Assembly (NCBI GenBank): GCA_049301135.1
Contig: JBAQKP010000097.1
Coordinates: forward strand, 1-14,491
Reading direction: 5' to 3'
Source: JAYXXU01 sp049301135
GTDB taxonomy: Bacteria > Pseudomonadota > Gammaproteobacteria > Pseudomonadales > Moraxellaceae
Length of the DNA stretch: 14,491 nt
Position 1 is the stretch's first letter, and every line of letters starts with the position of its first letter. The notes under the pieces are model-generated. The model ran no database searches. It was not told the DNA's origin and saw only the letters and a list, made by a program, of their open reading frames with translations. This document shows positions 1 to 6,141 of this stretch, piece after piece. The position numbers were made by a program, and so were the translations under genes.

Positions 1-2
1 GC

Positions 3-794
3 TATGAGGTGTACGACAGTTTCTTGCCAGATTCCCGTTTTGAGCATGTTGCACAACTTTATGTTTTTGATAAAAAGTTACGTTTACTGGTCTTAGATGC
101 CTTGGAGCGAATTGAAATTTCCATTCGCTCACAAATTGCATATCAACTGGGTCAACAAGATCCGCTTGCTTACCTAAGATCAGATATGTTTCATCACCGT
201 TTTACAGATTTTGGGGTGAGAAAATCGGTATCTGATCATCACGAGTGGCTCACCAAGCAGGCCAGTTTGCTGGGTAGATCCAAGGAGGATTTTATTGAGC
301 ATCACCGTCACAAAAATATGTTACCTGTGCCGATTTGGGTGGCTTGTGAAGTATGGGATTTTGGTACAACAGCAACATTGTACAAAGGATTAAAAGAAGT
401 AGATCAAGATGCCATTTCCATCAGGTACGGACTGCAAAATGGGCGCATTTTTGCAACATGGCTGAGCTTGTTGAAGGATCTTAGAAACATTTGTGCGCAT
501 CACGGGCGTTTGTGGAATCGAAGTTTTAGTGCACCAGAGCTATTGCCTTCACATGTTCTGGGCTGGGTAAAACACTTTGAGCAAAAGCCTGAGACTAAGA
601 CCCGAATATTTCTAGCACTCTGTATTTGTACGCATTTATTGGCATATTTAAGCCCAAAATCACGTTGGTCGATACGGTTAATCGATTTAATTAACAATGA
701 GATGCCAGACTTATCCCATTTTGGCTTGGGTGTTTACAACATGGGAATGTCGCCAAATTGGCAAGATGTCCTGCAACAAGTAAAAAACCCCTAA
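3..794 (+). CDS. Abi_2-family (AbiD/AbiF-like) abortive-infection protein, 5'-truncated by the window edge
   Basis: The reading frame is open to the left edge (in frame from base 3), and the first visible GTG at 9 is probably not the start. Members of this family usually have about 300 residues; 261 are visible from base 9, so an N-terminal piece lies outside the window. Recognisable parts, counting from the GTG codon: the conserved block LYVFDKKLR followed by LERIEISIRSQIA (about 17-44), and the HEPN-type motif RNICAHHGR with R159, N160 and H164 (R-x4-H). HEPN proteins with this motif are typically metal-independent RNases; AbiD/AbiF proteins are known phage-resistance factors that block growth of infected cells. 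The gene is visibly AT-rich (about 32% G+C in one sampled 60-base line) compared with the three-gene run that follows, which suggests horizontal acquisition. No antitoxin-like gene follows; a partner could lie upstream, out of view. The family call is confident; target and trigger are unknown. Confidence 0.85.
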   Translation, partial: YEVYDSFLPDSRFEHVAQLYVFDKKLRLLVLDALERIEISIRSQIAYQLGQQDPLAYLRSDMFHHRFTDFGVRKSVSDHHEWLTKQASLLGRSKEDFIEHHRHKNMLPVPIWVACEVWDFGTTATLYKGLKEVDQDAISIRYGLQNGRIFATWLSLLKDLRNICAHHGRLWNRSFSAPELLPSHVLGWVKHFEQKPETKTRIFLALCICTHLLAYLSPKSRWSIRLIDLINNEMPDLSHFGLGVYNMGMSPNWQDVLQQVKNP

Positions 795-798
795 GCGC

Positions 799-818
799 CT
801 TTGCTGCATGCAACAAAG
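799..818. repeat. Near-perfect 20-bp palindrome downstream of the Abi gene
   Basis: The 20 bases starting CTTTGCTGCA are self-complementary except for one mismatched pair (C804/A813), with TGCATGCA at the centre. There is no loop and no following T-run, so it resembles a protein-binding dyad more than a terminator. It starts 5 bp after the Abi stop codon. Function unknown. Confidence 0.4.
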
Positions 819-823
819 TGATA

Positions 824-861
824 GGGGTCGTATGGGTATATTATACCCAATACACCGCCCC
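824..861. repeat. Long imperfect inverted repeat with a perfect 17-bp core in the Abi-thioesterase gap
   Basis: The core 833-849 (TGGGTATATTATACCCA) is a perfect palindrome around a central base. Flanking GTAT/ATAC pairs (one bulged A) and an outer GGGG (824-827) opposite CCCC (858-861) extend it into a possible 38-nt hairpin. An alternative pairing exists between AGGGGTCG (823-830) and CGACCCT (887-893). No T-run follows, so it is not a classic terminator. It could be an operator for the downstream genes or part of a structured RNA. The rest of the 795-968 gap shows no ORF or clear sigma-70 promoter. Confidence 0.4.
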
Positions 862-968
862 AATGCAAACACGGAATCATGACCTGCGACCCTCATTTGT
901 CACGCTAGGCCATCGCGTTGTTCGCCTAAGCTGATTAACATACGCTTCTCATCGACACCGAGCCGCGT

Positions 969-1370
969 ATGTTCACCCTGACTATCACCCCACGTTTTTA
1001 CGAAACCGACGCCTTTGGGCATATCAACAACACCGTGATTTCAGGCTGGTTTGAAAGCGCCCGCGAACCGATTTTTCGGATTTTTAGCCCCAATCTCGAC
1101 ATCGACCAAATGAGCCTGATCCTCGCCCGAGTCGAAATTGATTTTGTCGCGCAAACCCACTACGGTCAGCCGGTAGAAATTCGTACAGGTATCGAGCGTA
1201 TTGGCCGCTCCTCGTTTGTGGTCGCCCAAGAAGTCTGGCAGCAAGGCATCTGTACTGCGCGTGGCAAAGCCGTGCAGGTGTACTTTGACTTTAAAACACA
1301 GCAATCAGACGCACTGCCAGAACATATTCGTCAGCAACTCGCCGCACTGCCGCCATTAACTCAGTCATAA
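969..1370 (+). CDS. Hot-dog-fold acyl-CoA thioesterase (4HBT/YbgC-like)
   Basis: A protein of 133 residues, the normal size for a single hot-dog domain. The N-terminus carries the family signature: RFYETDAFGHINN (residues 9-21) with the catalytic Asp at D14, then WFESAR at 27-32, which forms the long helix of the fold. Such enzymes hydrolyse acyl- or aryl-CoA thioesters in the cytoplasm, usually as dimers or tetramers. The GHINN variant rather than GVVYH places it outside the classical Tol-associated YbgC group, so the substrate cannot be read from sequence. The ATG start at 969 immediately precedes the conserved beta-strand; the ribosome-binding site is weak (only a GAG upstream). It heads a tight run of three plus-strand genes (gaps of 37 and 26 nt), probably co-transcribed. 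Confidence 0.85.
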   Translation: MFTLTITPRFYETDAFGHINNTVISGWFESAREPIFRIFSPNLDIDQMSLILARVEIDFVAQTHYGQPVEIRTGIERIGRSSFVVAQEVWQQGICTARGKAVQVYFDFKTQQSDALPEHIRQQLAALPPLTQS

Positions 1371-1407
1371 TATCGCCTGTCTGAACTGCCCACACAGAGA
1401 GTCCCGC

Positions 1408-1932
1408 ATGACCAGCCCCACGCCGCAACCCAATCATCTGCGCTTCGACTATCACCTTAAAGCCGAACACCTGCACGACAGCCTGCACATGGAACGCAGC
1501 AAGCGACTGGTCAAAAACTCAATCGTCTGGCTACTGTGCGTGGGATTTATTATCTATGGCGCACTCAATCTGAATGACACGGACGGGATGGGCAAGTCAT
1601 TTATTTATATGGGCTTGCTGATCCTCAGTATGAACCTGAGCATTAACTACCTACTGTTGCCGTGGCTGATCAATCGCCAGATTCGCAGTATTGATGCCAG
1701 CTCCACCCAACAAGCCCTCGAAGTGTCAGCCAGTGGATTAACGGTGCACCAAGGCCGCAGCCAAGAACATGTGTTGTGGCAAGACATTAAGCGGTCATTT
1801 CGCGGCAAACACAGCTATCTGTTCGAATTGGATAAGCGCGTGGTGGTGGTATTGCCGTTTGATGCAGTGCAGGCCAGTGGCCAACAAGCCGAGTTTGAGC
1901 AAATGCTGCAACAGTACACTGTGCAAAAATAA
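1408..1932 (+). CDS. YcxB-like two-helix membrane protein
   Basis: A 174-residue protein with a charged N-terminal segment (1-36), two hydrophobic helices (about 37-54 and 64-88), and a C-terminal cytoplasmic domain (about 95-174). The C-terminal half has the YcxB-type pattern: a strand with 'SASGLTVH' (107-114), then 'HVLWQDIKRS' (121-130), a short strand ending in 'VVVVLPFDAV' (145-154), and a final amphipathic helix. The layout resembles a PH-like fold that reads 'field - W - di - P-k/f'. The molecular function of this family is not established; it is an inner-membrane protein. The ATG at 1408 follows an AGAGAG stretch. It sits between a thioesterase and a FAH-fold enzyme, with short gaps that suggest one transcript, though no functional link is evident. 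Confidence 0.65.
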   Translation: MTSPTPQPNHLRFDYHLKAEHLHDSLHMERSKRLVKNSIVWLLCVGFIIYGALNLNDTDGMGKSFIYMGLLILSMNLSINYLLLPWLINRQIRSIDASSTQQALEVSASGLTVHQGRSQEHVLWQDIKRSFRGKHSYLFELDKRVVVVLPFDAVQASGQQAEFEQMLQQYTVQK

Positions 1933-1958
1933 CCAGTTAAACAACGCGGAGTATTCAA

Positions 1959-2600
1959 ATGCAACAGACTAATGTTCCTTCCAAAATCGTCTGCGTTGGT
2001 CGCAACTACGCCGACCATGCCAAAGAACTCGGCAATGCCGTACCCGATACACCGATTTTATTTATCAAACCGCCGAGCAGCCTGCGTGCGCTGGCTGACG
2101 GAATTGTGATGCCGCAAGGCTTGGGCGAATGTCACTTTGAAACCGAGTTGTGTGTCCGCATTGGCATGCCGCTGAAAAACGCCAACCGCGAGCAAGCCGC
2201 GTTGGCAATTGATGCGGTCACATTGGGTCTGGATTTGACCTTGCGTGATCTGCAAAACAGCCTAAAAGCCAACGGCCATCCATGGGAGCGCGCAAAGGCC
2301 TTTGATGGCGCGTGCTTACTCGGTGAATGGTTAGCACCTGCGATGCTGGATTTGGGACAGGCTGAGTTTGAACTCAGCATTAACGGCGTACAGCGTCAGC
2401 ATGGTCATACCGCACAGATGATTTTTGATGTGGTTGGTCTGGTGGCACATATCAGCCAGAGTTTTAGCTTGTGCGTCGGTGATGTGGTGATGACTGGCAC
2501 ACCGGCAGGCGTGGCTGCGTTACGAGTGGGCGATCAGTTACAGATGCGTTTACACACCCAGTTGGGTGCAGTGGACTGGCAGACTGATGTGTTGGGCTAA
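1959..2600 (+). CDS. ycgM: Fumarylacetoacetate hydrolase-fold enzyme, YcgM/FAHD1 type
   Basis: A 213-residue single FAH domain that aligns from memory along its whole length with E. coli YcgM (219 aa). Landmarks: KIVCVGRNYADH (9-20); PILFIKPPSS (32-41); metal ligands in HFETEL (E61, E63) and D92 in GLDLTLRD; WERAKAFD with conserved K113; and the C-terminal GDVVMTGTPAGV loop. The three acidic residues bind Mg2+ or Mn2+. Relatives have been assigned acylpyruvate hydrolase and oxaloacetate decarboxylase activities. FAHD-family proteins have also been reported as oxaloacetate keto-enol tautomerases that clear an inhibitor of succinate dehydrogenase, so a metabolite-repair role is plausible. The start is supported by GGAG about 8 nt upstream of the ATG. 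It is the last gene of the thioesterase-YcxB run and ends 9 bp from the convergent gene at 2610. Confidence 0.9.
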   Translation: MQQTNVPSKIVCVGRNYADHAKELGNAVPDTPILFIKPPSSLRALADGIVMPQGLGECHFETELCVRIGMPLKNANREQAALAIDAVTLGLDLTLRDLQNSLKANGHPWERAKAFDGACLLGEWLAPAMLDLGQAEFELSINGVQRQHGHTAQMIFDVVGLVAHISQSFSLCVGDVVMTGTPAGVAALRVGDQLQMRLHTQLGAVDWQTDVLG

Positions 2601-2609
2601 TCGGTACAA

Positions 2610-2924
2610 TCAGGCCGATTCAAGCGGCGCAGTGCTGATCACCATGCCGTAGATCGAACGATCACTGCGCCATAGCGTGTCTTCTGCACGAAACTGATAA
2701 CGGCGCTGCTGGTGAATCACGTCGAAAGTTCCCAGCGGGATAAACAGAGTCTTGGGCAGGATGATCTTGGCGTTGTACTGCTCAAATGATTCAAAGCGGG
2801 CGGGCAAAATCTCGCCCGTGTGTTGTACCTGTCGATTGGCATACAGCGGTGCAGGATAAAAAAAACGACAGGCAATCTGCCGATTATTTAAAATCAAATA
2901 GCTGGGTAGCACGTCATGACTCAT
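2610..2924 (-). CDS. Small conserved-looking protein of unknown function
   Basis: About 104 residues; I do not recognise a family. I start it at the ATG at 2924 (protein beginning MSHDVLPSYL) rather than the TTG at 2966, because the extra residues are Cys/Trp-rich and do not look like protein. Neither start has a good ribosome-binding site. The body reads as a small soluble beta-rich domain: 'YLILNNRQIACRFFYPAP', 'GEILPARFESF', 'AKIILPKTLFIPLGTFDVI' and 'YQFRAEDTLWR', with no signal peptide or membrane helix. It is convergent with the ycgM-like gene (9-bp gap) and divergent from phoX, so the Pho-box array lies about 100-190 bp upstream of it. The array faces phoX. Coding status is likely but not certain. 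Confidence 0.6.
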   Translation of the reverse strand: MSHDVLPSYLILNNRQIACRFFYPAPLYANRQVQHTGEILPARFESFEQYNAKIILPKTLFIPLGTFDVIHQQRRYQFRAEDTLWRSDRSIYGMVISTAPLESA

Positions 2925-3026
2925 GCAGCAAGTCGTCCAAAAACAAGTCTTCTCATGCGGGATCAACCATCCTGTGTATCAGTGCCCAAAGCCCGTCCAT
3001 TTTTGCACAGATTGCGCCTGTATAGA

Positions 3027-3114
3027 CAGTCATAGATCGGTGAAAGTGTTGTCACGCGGCTGTCATCGGCATGTCACCAAGTCGTCATTGAAATGTCAGT
3101 CAGTTGTCATTTGT
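3027..3114 (+). promoter_or_regulatory. Tandem PhoB-binding array (Pho boxes), eight 11-bp units
   Basis: GTCA recurs at 3051, 3062, 3073, 3084, 3095 and 3106, exactly 11 bp apart. Five of these six units read TGTCA and the fourth reads CGTCA. An in-phase GTCA at 3029 and a degenerate GTGA at 3040 extend the series to eight units (3027-3114). The known E. coli Pho box is two TGTCA-type half-sites with an 11-bp period pointing at the gene, so this array equals at least three overlapping or adjacent Pho boxes. The orientation is toward phoX, whose product is a classic phosphate-starvation enzyme. Positive control by phosphorylated PhoB is inferred. Confidence 0.92.
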
Positions 3115-3120
3115 CAGACC

Positions 3121-3126
3121 TAGCAT
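3121..3126 (+). promoter_or_regulatory. -10 element of the PhoB-dependent phoX promoter
   Basis: TAGCAT lies exactly 11 nt after the last TGTCA of the array, which is the same geometry as E. coli phoA, where a Pho box replaces the -35 element. It matches TATAAT at four of six positions. The predicted transcript would start near 3133, giving a leader of about 40 nt. AGGA at 3164-3167 sits 7 nt before the phoX ATG at 3175. Confidence 0.65.
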
Positions 3127-3174
3127 GTGGGAACGTTAAAAGTCCCCATTTCCCGCAATCGCTAGGATGAGATC

Positions 3175-5376
3175 ATGACCGAGCAGCAGCTTCCAATCGA
3201 GCACGTTGAGGATTCAAATACCTCAAACAACCCACATTTTAATGAGTTGTTAAACTCCCAAATTAACCGCCGTAGTGTGTTGCGTGGCGGAGTCGGTATG
3301 ACTGCTGCGATGATGTTCGGTAGTGTCGGTCTGGTGGGTTGTGGTAGCGATGATGATGCAGTCGCGGCCACCCCGACGCCAGTAACACCTGTGCCTACAT
3401 TGCCAAAAAGCCTAAGCTTTAAGCCAGTTGCACATAGCCTAGAAGATCTGGTCAAAGTGCCAGAAGGCTATCAGGTACAGACATTTATCCCGACCGGTAC
3501 GCCATTGGTATCGTGGCTTGCCGATTGGAATGATGACGGTTTACAGTCTGGTGAGTCGTTCCAATATCGTGTGGGTGACAACCATGACGGCATGCATTTC
3601 TTCGGTATGAAGAACGGTAAATACGACGGTAGCGTATCGAATCATGGTTTGCTGGCCATCAACCATGAGTATGTCAATTCATCGTATTTAAACCCCATGG
3701 GTTTTTTCTTTAAAGATGATGCGACTGCACCAACCTACCGCAACCGTGTGCGTCTGGCCAATGACGTGCGTCGCGAAGTCAACTGTCATGGTGTCTCGGT
3801 GATCGAGATCAAACGTGATGATAAAAACCAGTTTAGTGTGGTCACTGACTCGATGTATAACCGCCGCCTGACCAGCGCCACTGAGATGAAGCTCGAAGGT
3901 GCGGCTGCTGGCTCAGACTGGATGAAAACCAAATACGACCCAACGGGCATGAAGACCCGTGGCATCAATAACCAGTGTGGTAGTGGTTGGTCGCCGTGGG
4001 GTACATTCCTGACCACCGAAGAAAACTGGGCAGGCGCATTTGCACGCGATGTGGACAAGGCGATTATTGGGGATACACTACATAACGCATTGGCGCGTTA
4101 TGGGATTACTGAAAGTGCCCGTAGTCGCTACTACTGGAATACGCCAAGCGACGCTGAAGGCATTATTACCGATGAGTTTAGCCGTTGGGACATCACCGCG
4201 ACCAGCGACAAAACCGCAGTGCAGGACTATCGGAATGCAGCGAACACTTTTGGTTATATCGTTGAGATCGACCCATTTGCATCGAATGCCACTGCGGTTA
4301 AACGCACTTCTTTAGGTCGTTTTTCACACGAAAACATCGCCTATGCACCTGTGGTTGCTGGTAAGCCGATTGTGTTTTATTCGGGCTGTGATGCGCGTGG
4401 TGAGTATGTCTATCGCTTTGTGTCCAAAGCAGTTTGGGATGCAAAAGATATTAACGGTGGCATGGTAGCCGGTGCAAAATATCTGAACGAAGGTACGCTG
4501 TCGGTTGCGGTGTTCGGTGCTGATGGCAAAGGCCGTTGGGAAGAGCTGAGCATGAATAATCCCAAGCTTGTTGCTGCGACCAATTTCCCGTTCAAAACCC
4601 AAGCTGATATTGCGGTATTTACCCGTCTGGCTGCGGATGCAGTCGGCGCAACCAAAATGGATCGCCCAGAATGGGTCGATGTTAGCCCTGTGACTGGCGA
4701 GGTCTATCTGACCTTGACCAATAACGTATCTGGTCAACGTCCAAGCCGCTATCCGCTGGATGCCGCGAACCCGCGTAACTATGATCTTAATGGTGACGGG
4801 TCACTGGATGGTAATCCGAATGGCCATATCATCCGCTGGCGTTGTGATAACGACAACCATGCCGCGACGGGCTTTACATGGGATGTATATGCCTTCGGTG
4901 CACCGCATGACCACCCTGCCAACCTGTCCGGCCTGACCAAAGACAATGACTTCTCCAGTCCAGACGGTCTGTGGTTTGATCCAACTGGCGCACTGTGGGT
5001 GCAGACTGATGATGGTGCATACACCGATACCACCAACTGCATGATGTTGGTTGCGCTACCGGGTAAAGTCGGCGATGGTGCAAGCATGCAAGTCGGTGAT
5101 GTCACCACCTACATGGGCAGCAAGCCAACCGCCAGTAACTTGGTGCGTTTCTTGGTTGGACCAAAAGAGTGTGAAATCACTGGTGTGACCTTTACTCCTG
5201 ACATGAAGGCAGTATTTGCTAACGTGCAGCACCCTGGTGAAGACGGTAGCCGCGCCGAGCCAAGCAGCCATTGGCCAGCCTCACAAACCAATGCGACCTC
5301 AACTCGTTTGCCACGTTCGGCCACTGTCATCGTGACCCGTAAAGACGGCAAAGCGCTGCTGGATCCAATGGTCTAA
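3175..5376 (+). CDS. phoX: PhoX-family alkaline phosphatase, Tat-exported probable lipoprotein
   Basis: A 733-residue protein with the full PhoX pattern. The N-terminus has a long polar stretch, then the twin-arginine motif NRRSVLRG (R32, R33), a hydrophobic segment, and a lipobox LVGC with C56. It should therefore cross the inner membrane folded through Tat and may be lipid-anchored. A Gly/Asp and Pro/Thr-rich linker follows. The catalytic domain contains GINNQCGSGWSPWGT with C268 (the iron-ligand Cys of PhoX), LTTEENW (E282, E283), GRFSHEN (381-387), YSGCDARGEYVYRF, RPEWVDVSP (from R497), and SPDGLWFDPTGALWVQTD (from S595). PhoX enzymes are Ca2+- and Fe3+-dependent phosphomonoesterases that release phosphate from organic esters in the periplasm or at the cell surface. 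Control by the upstream Pho-box array fits this role. It is apparently monocistronic, ending at a strong terminator. The start ATG has AGGA 7 nt upstream. Confidence 0.93.
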   Translation: MTEQQLPIEHVEDSNTSNNPHFNELLNSQINRRSVLRGGVGMTAAMMFGSVGLVGCGSDDDAVAATPTPVTPVPTLPKSLSFKPVAHSLEDLVKVPEGYQVQTFIPTGTPLVSWLADWNDDGLQSGESFQYRVGDNHDGMHFFGMKNGKYDGSVSNHGLLAINHEYVNSSYLNPMGFFFKDDATAPTYRNRVRLANDVRREVNCHGVSVIEIKRDDKNQFSVVTDSMYNRRLTSATEMKLEGAAAGSDWMKTKYDPTGMKTRGINNQCGSGWSPWGTFLTTEENWAGAFARDVDKAIIGDTLHNALARYGITESARSRYYWNTPSDAEGIITDEFSRWDITATSDKTAVQDYRNAANTFGYIVEIDPFASNATAVKRTSLGRFSHENIAYAPVVAGKPIVFYSGCDARGEYVYRFVSKAVWDAKDINGGMVAGAKYLNEGTLSVAVFGADGKGRWEELSMNNPKLVAATNFPFKTQADIAVFTRLAADAVGATKMDRPEWVDVSPVTGEVYLTLTNNVSGQRPSRYPLDAANPRNYDLNGDGSLDGNPNGHIIRWRCDNDNHAATGFTWDVYAFGAPHDHPANLSGLTKDNDFSSPDGLWFDPTGALWVQTDDGAYTDTTNCMMLVALPGKVGDGASMQVGDVTTYMGSKPTASNLVRFLVGPKECEITGVTFTPDMKAVFANVQHPGEDGSRAEPSSHWPASQTNATSTRLPRSATVIVTRKDGKALLDPMV

Positions 5377-5414
5377 GCAAAAAATAACCGCAAGGAAGCG
5401 GCTTATTTGTGACT

Positions 5415-5444
5415 AACGCCTGTCTTTGACAGGCGTTTTTCTTT
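5415..5444 (+). terminator. Rho-independent terminator of phoX
   Basis: A perfect 10-bp stem, AACGCCTGTC (5415-5424) and GACAGGCGTT (5428-5437), closes a TTT loop and runs directly into TTTTTCTTT. It lies 38 nt after the phoX stop codon and should end the phosphatase transcript before the HNH gene. Confidence 0.93.
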
Positions 5445-5486
5445 GCTTGCTGGGTGTGGTGTTTTGCGGTTTAATCGGGAAAGGTT

Positions 5487-5568
5487 ACATAAGGTCGCTG
5501 CTGGCAAGGTAAGTTTCAGGTTTTATTGATGTTGCTTGCCTTGGAGTCACGCTTTGTGTGCCTTATGT
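5487..5568. repeat. Nested inverted repeats upstream of the HNH gene
   Basis: The outer arms ACATAAGG (5487-5494) and CCTTATGT (5561-5568) are perfectly complementary over 8 bp. Inside them CAAGGTAAG (5505-5513) can pair with CTTGCCTTG (5535-5543) over 9 bp with one G-U pair, leaving a 21-nt loop. The element starts 42 bp after the phoX terminator and ends 35 bp before the HNH start codon. It could be a folded leader RNA, an operator, or the remnant of an insertion boundary. Chance cannot be excluded. Confidence 0.35.
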
Positions 5569-5603
5569 TTCAGTGTGATGTCTAGGTCTACTTAGGTATT
5601 TTT

Positions 5604-6128
5604 ATGGCTGGCAGAAAAGCAATCTCGAATATTATAAAAGTAGCCGTTTTAACAGAGGCAGGTTATCGCTGTGCTATTCCCACATGCAGAGCTATTCTAG
5701 CAATAGATCTGCATCATCTCGTTGAGGTATCAGATGATGGCTCAAATGATCCCACAAATTTAATCGCACTTTGCCCGACATGCCATGCATTGCATCACCG
5801 AGGTACCATTCCTCGAGAATCTTTATATTGTTACAAGTCAATGTTGGTTAGTTTGAACAACGCATTTGATAGAGATGCTATAGACAAATTGTTATTTCTT
5901 TATCATATACCAAAAGATTTTTTGGCACTTTCAGGAGACGGGGTTCTATCTTTTAGCAGATTAATTGCAGGCGGTTTTGTACAGATGCAAATGCTTTCAA
6001 ACAATGCTTGGCAACTTGTAACATATCAAGTCTTTTTATCCCCCAAGGGCAGACTTTTAGTTGATTCATGGATATCAGGTGACCGAACACAACTAAGTAC
6101 CGCCATTGAGCAGTGGAGTGCAGGATGA
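5604..6128 (+). CDS. HNH endonuclease-domain protein
   Basis: A 174-residue protein with an N-terminal HNH nuclease domain. Two zinc-binding pairs are visible, C23-x4-C28 and C57-x2-C60. The nuclease motif is DLHHLVEV (H37, H38), then NDPTNLIALCPTCHALHH with N52, H61 and H64/H65, matching the HH...N...H pattern of beta-beta-alpha-metal nucleases that cut DNA. The C-terminal part (about 80-174) has helical and strand-like segments but no family I recognise; it may supply DNA binding or a partner contact. The ATG at 5604 has AGG 7 nt upstream. The gene is AT-rich (about 30-32% G+C in some lines against about 55% in phoX), consistent with transfer. It is isolated between the phoX terminator and a convergent gene whose stop is 13 bp away. 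Roles in phage defence, in a restriction system or as a stray nuclease are all possible. Confidence 0.85.
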   Translation: MAGRKAISNIIKVAVLTEAGYRCAIPTCRAILAIDLHHLVEVSDDGSNDPTNLIALCPTCHALHHRGTIPRESLYCYKSMLVSLNNAFDRDAIDKLLFLYHIPKDFLALSGDGVLSFSRLIAGGFVQMQMLSNNAWQLVTYQVFLSPKGRLLVDSWISGDRTQLSTAIEQWSAG

Positions 6129-6141
6129 TTTTACATACCTA

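Noticed and set aside
2599..2620. AATCGG/CCGATT hairpin at the ycgM-like and small-gene convergence as a bidirectional terminator
   Set aside because: The stem is only 6 bp with a 10-nt loop and no T-run on either side.
2925..2966. TTG start at 2966 for the small minus-strand gene
   Set aside because: The added residues look non-coding (Cys/Trp-rich) and there is no ribosome-binding site. The ATG at 2924 fits the conserved-looking body better.
3027..3114. Tandem 11-bp repeats read as a CRISPR array or iteron
   Set aside because: The units are too short, only five bases are conserved and no spacers are present. Orientation, phase, the -10 distance and the downstream phoX fit Pho boxes.
3099..3116. 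Extra GTCA copies at 3099 and 3113
   Set aside because: They are out of the 11-bp phase of the other units, so I did not count them as PhoB half-sites.
4324..4737. Minus-strand 137-codon frame inside phoX
   Set aside because: It is a shadow of the strongly conserved PhoX frame, with no domain, start signal or plausible composition.
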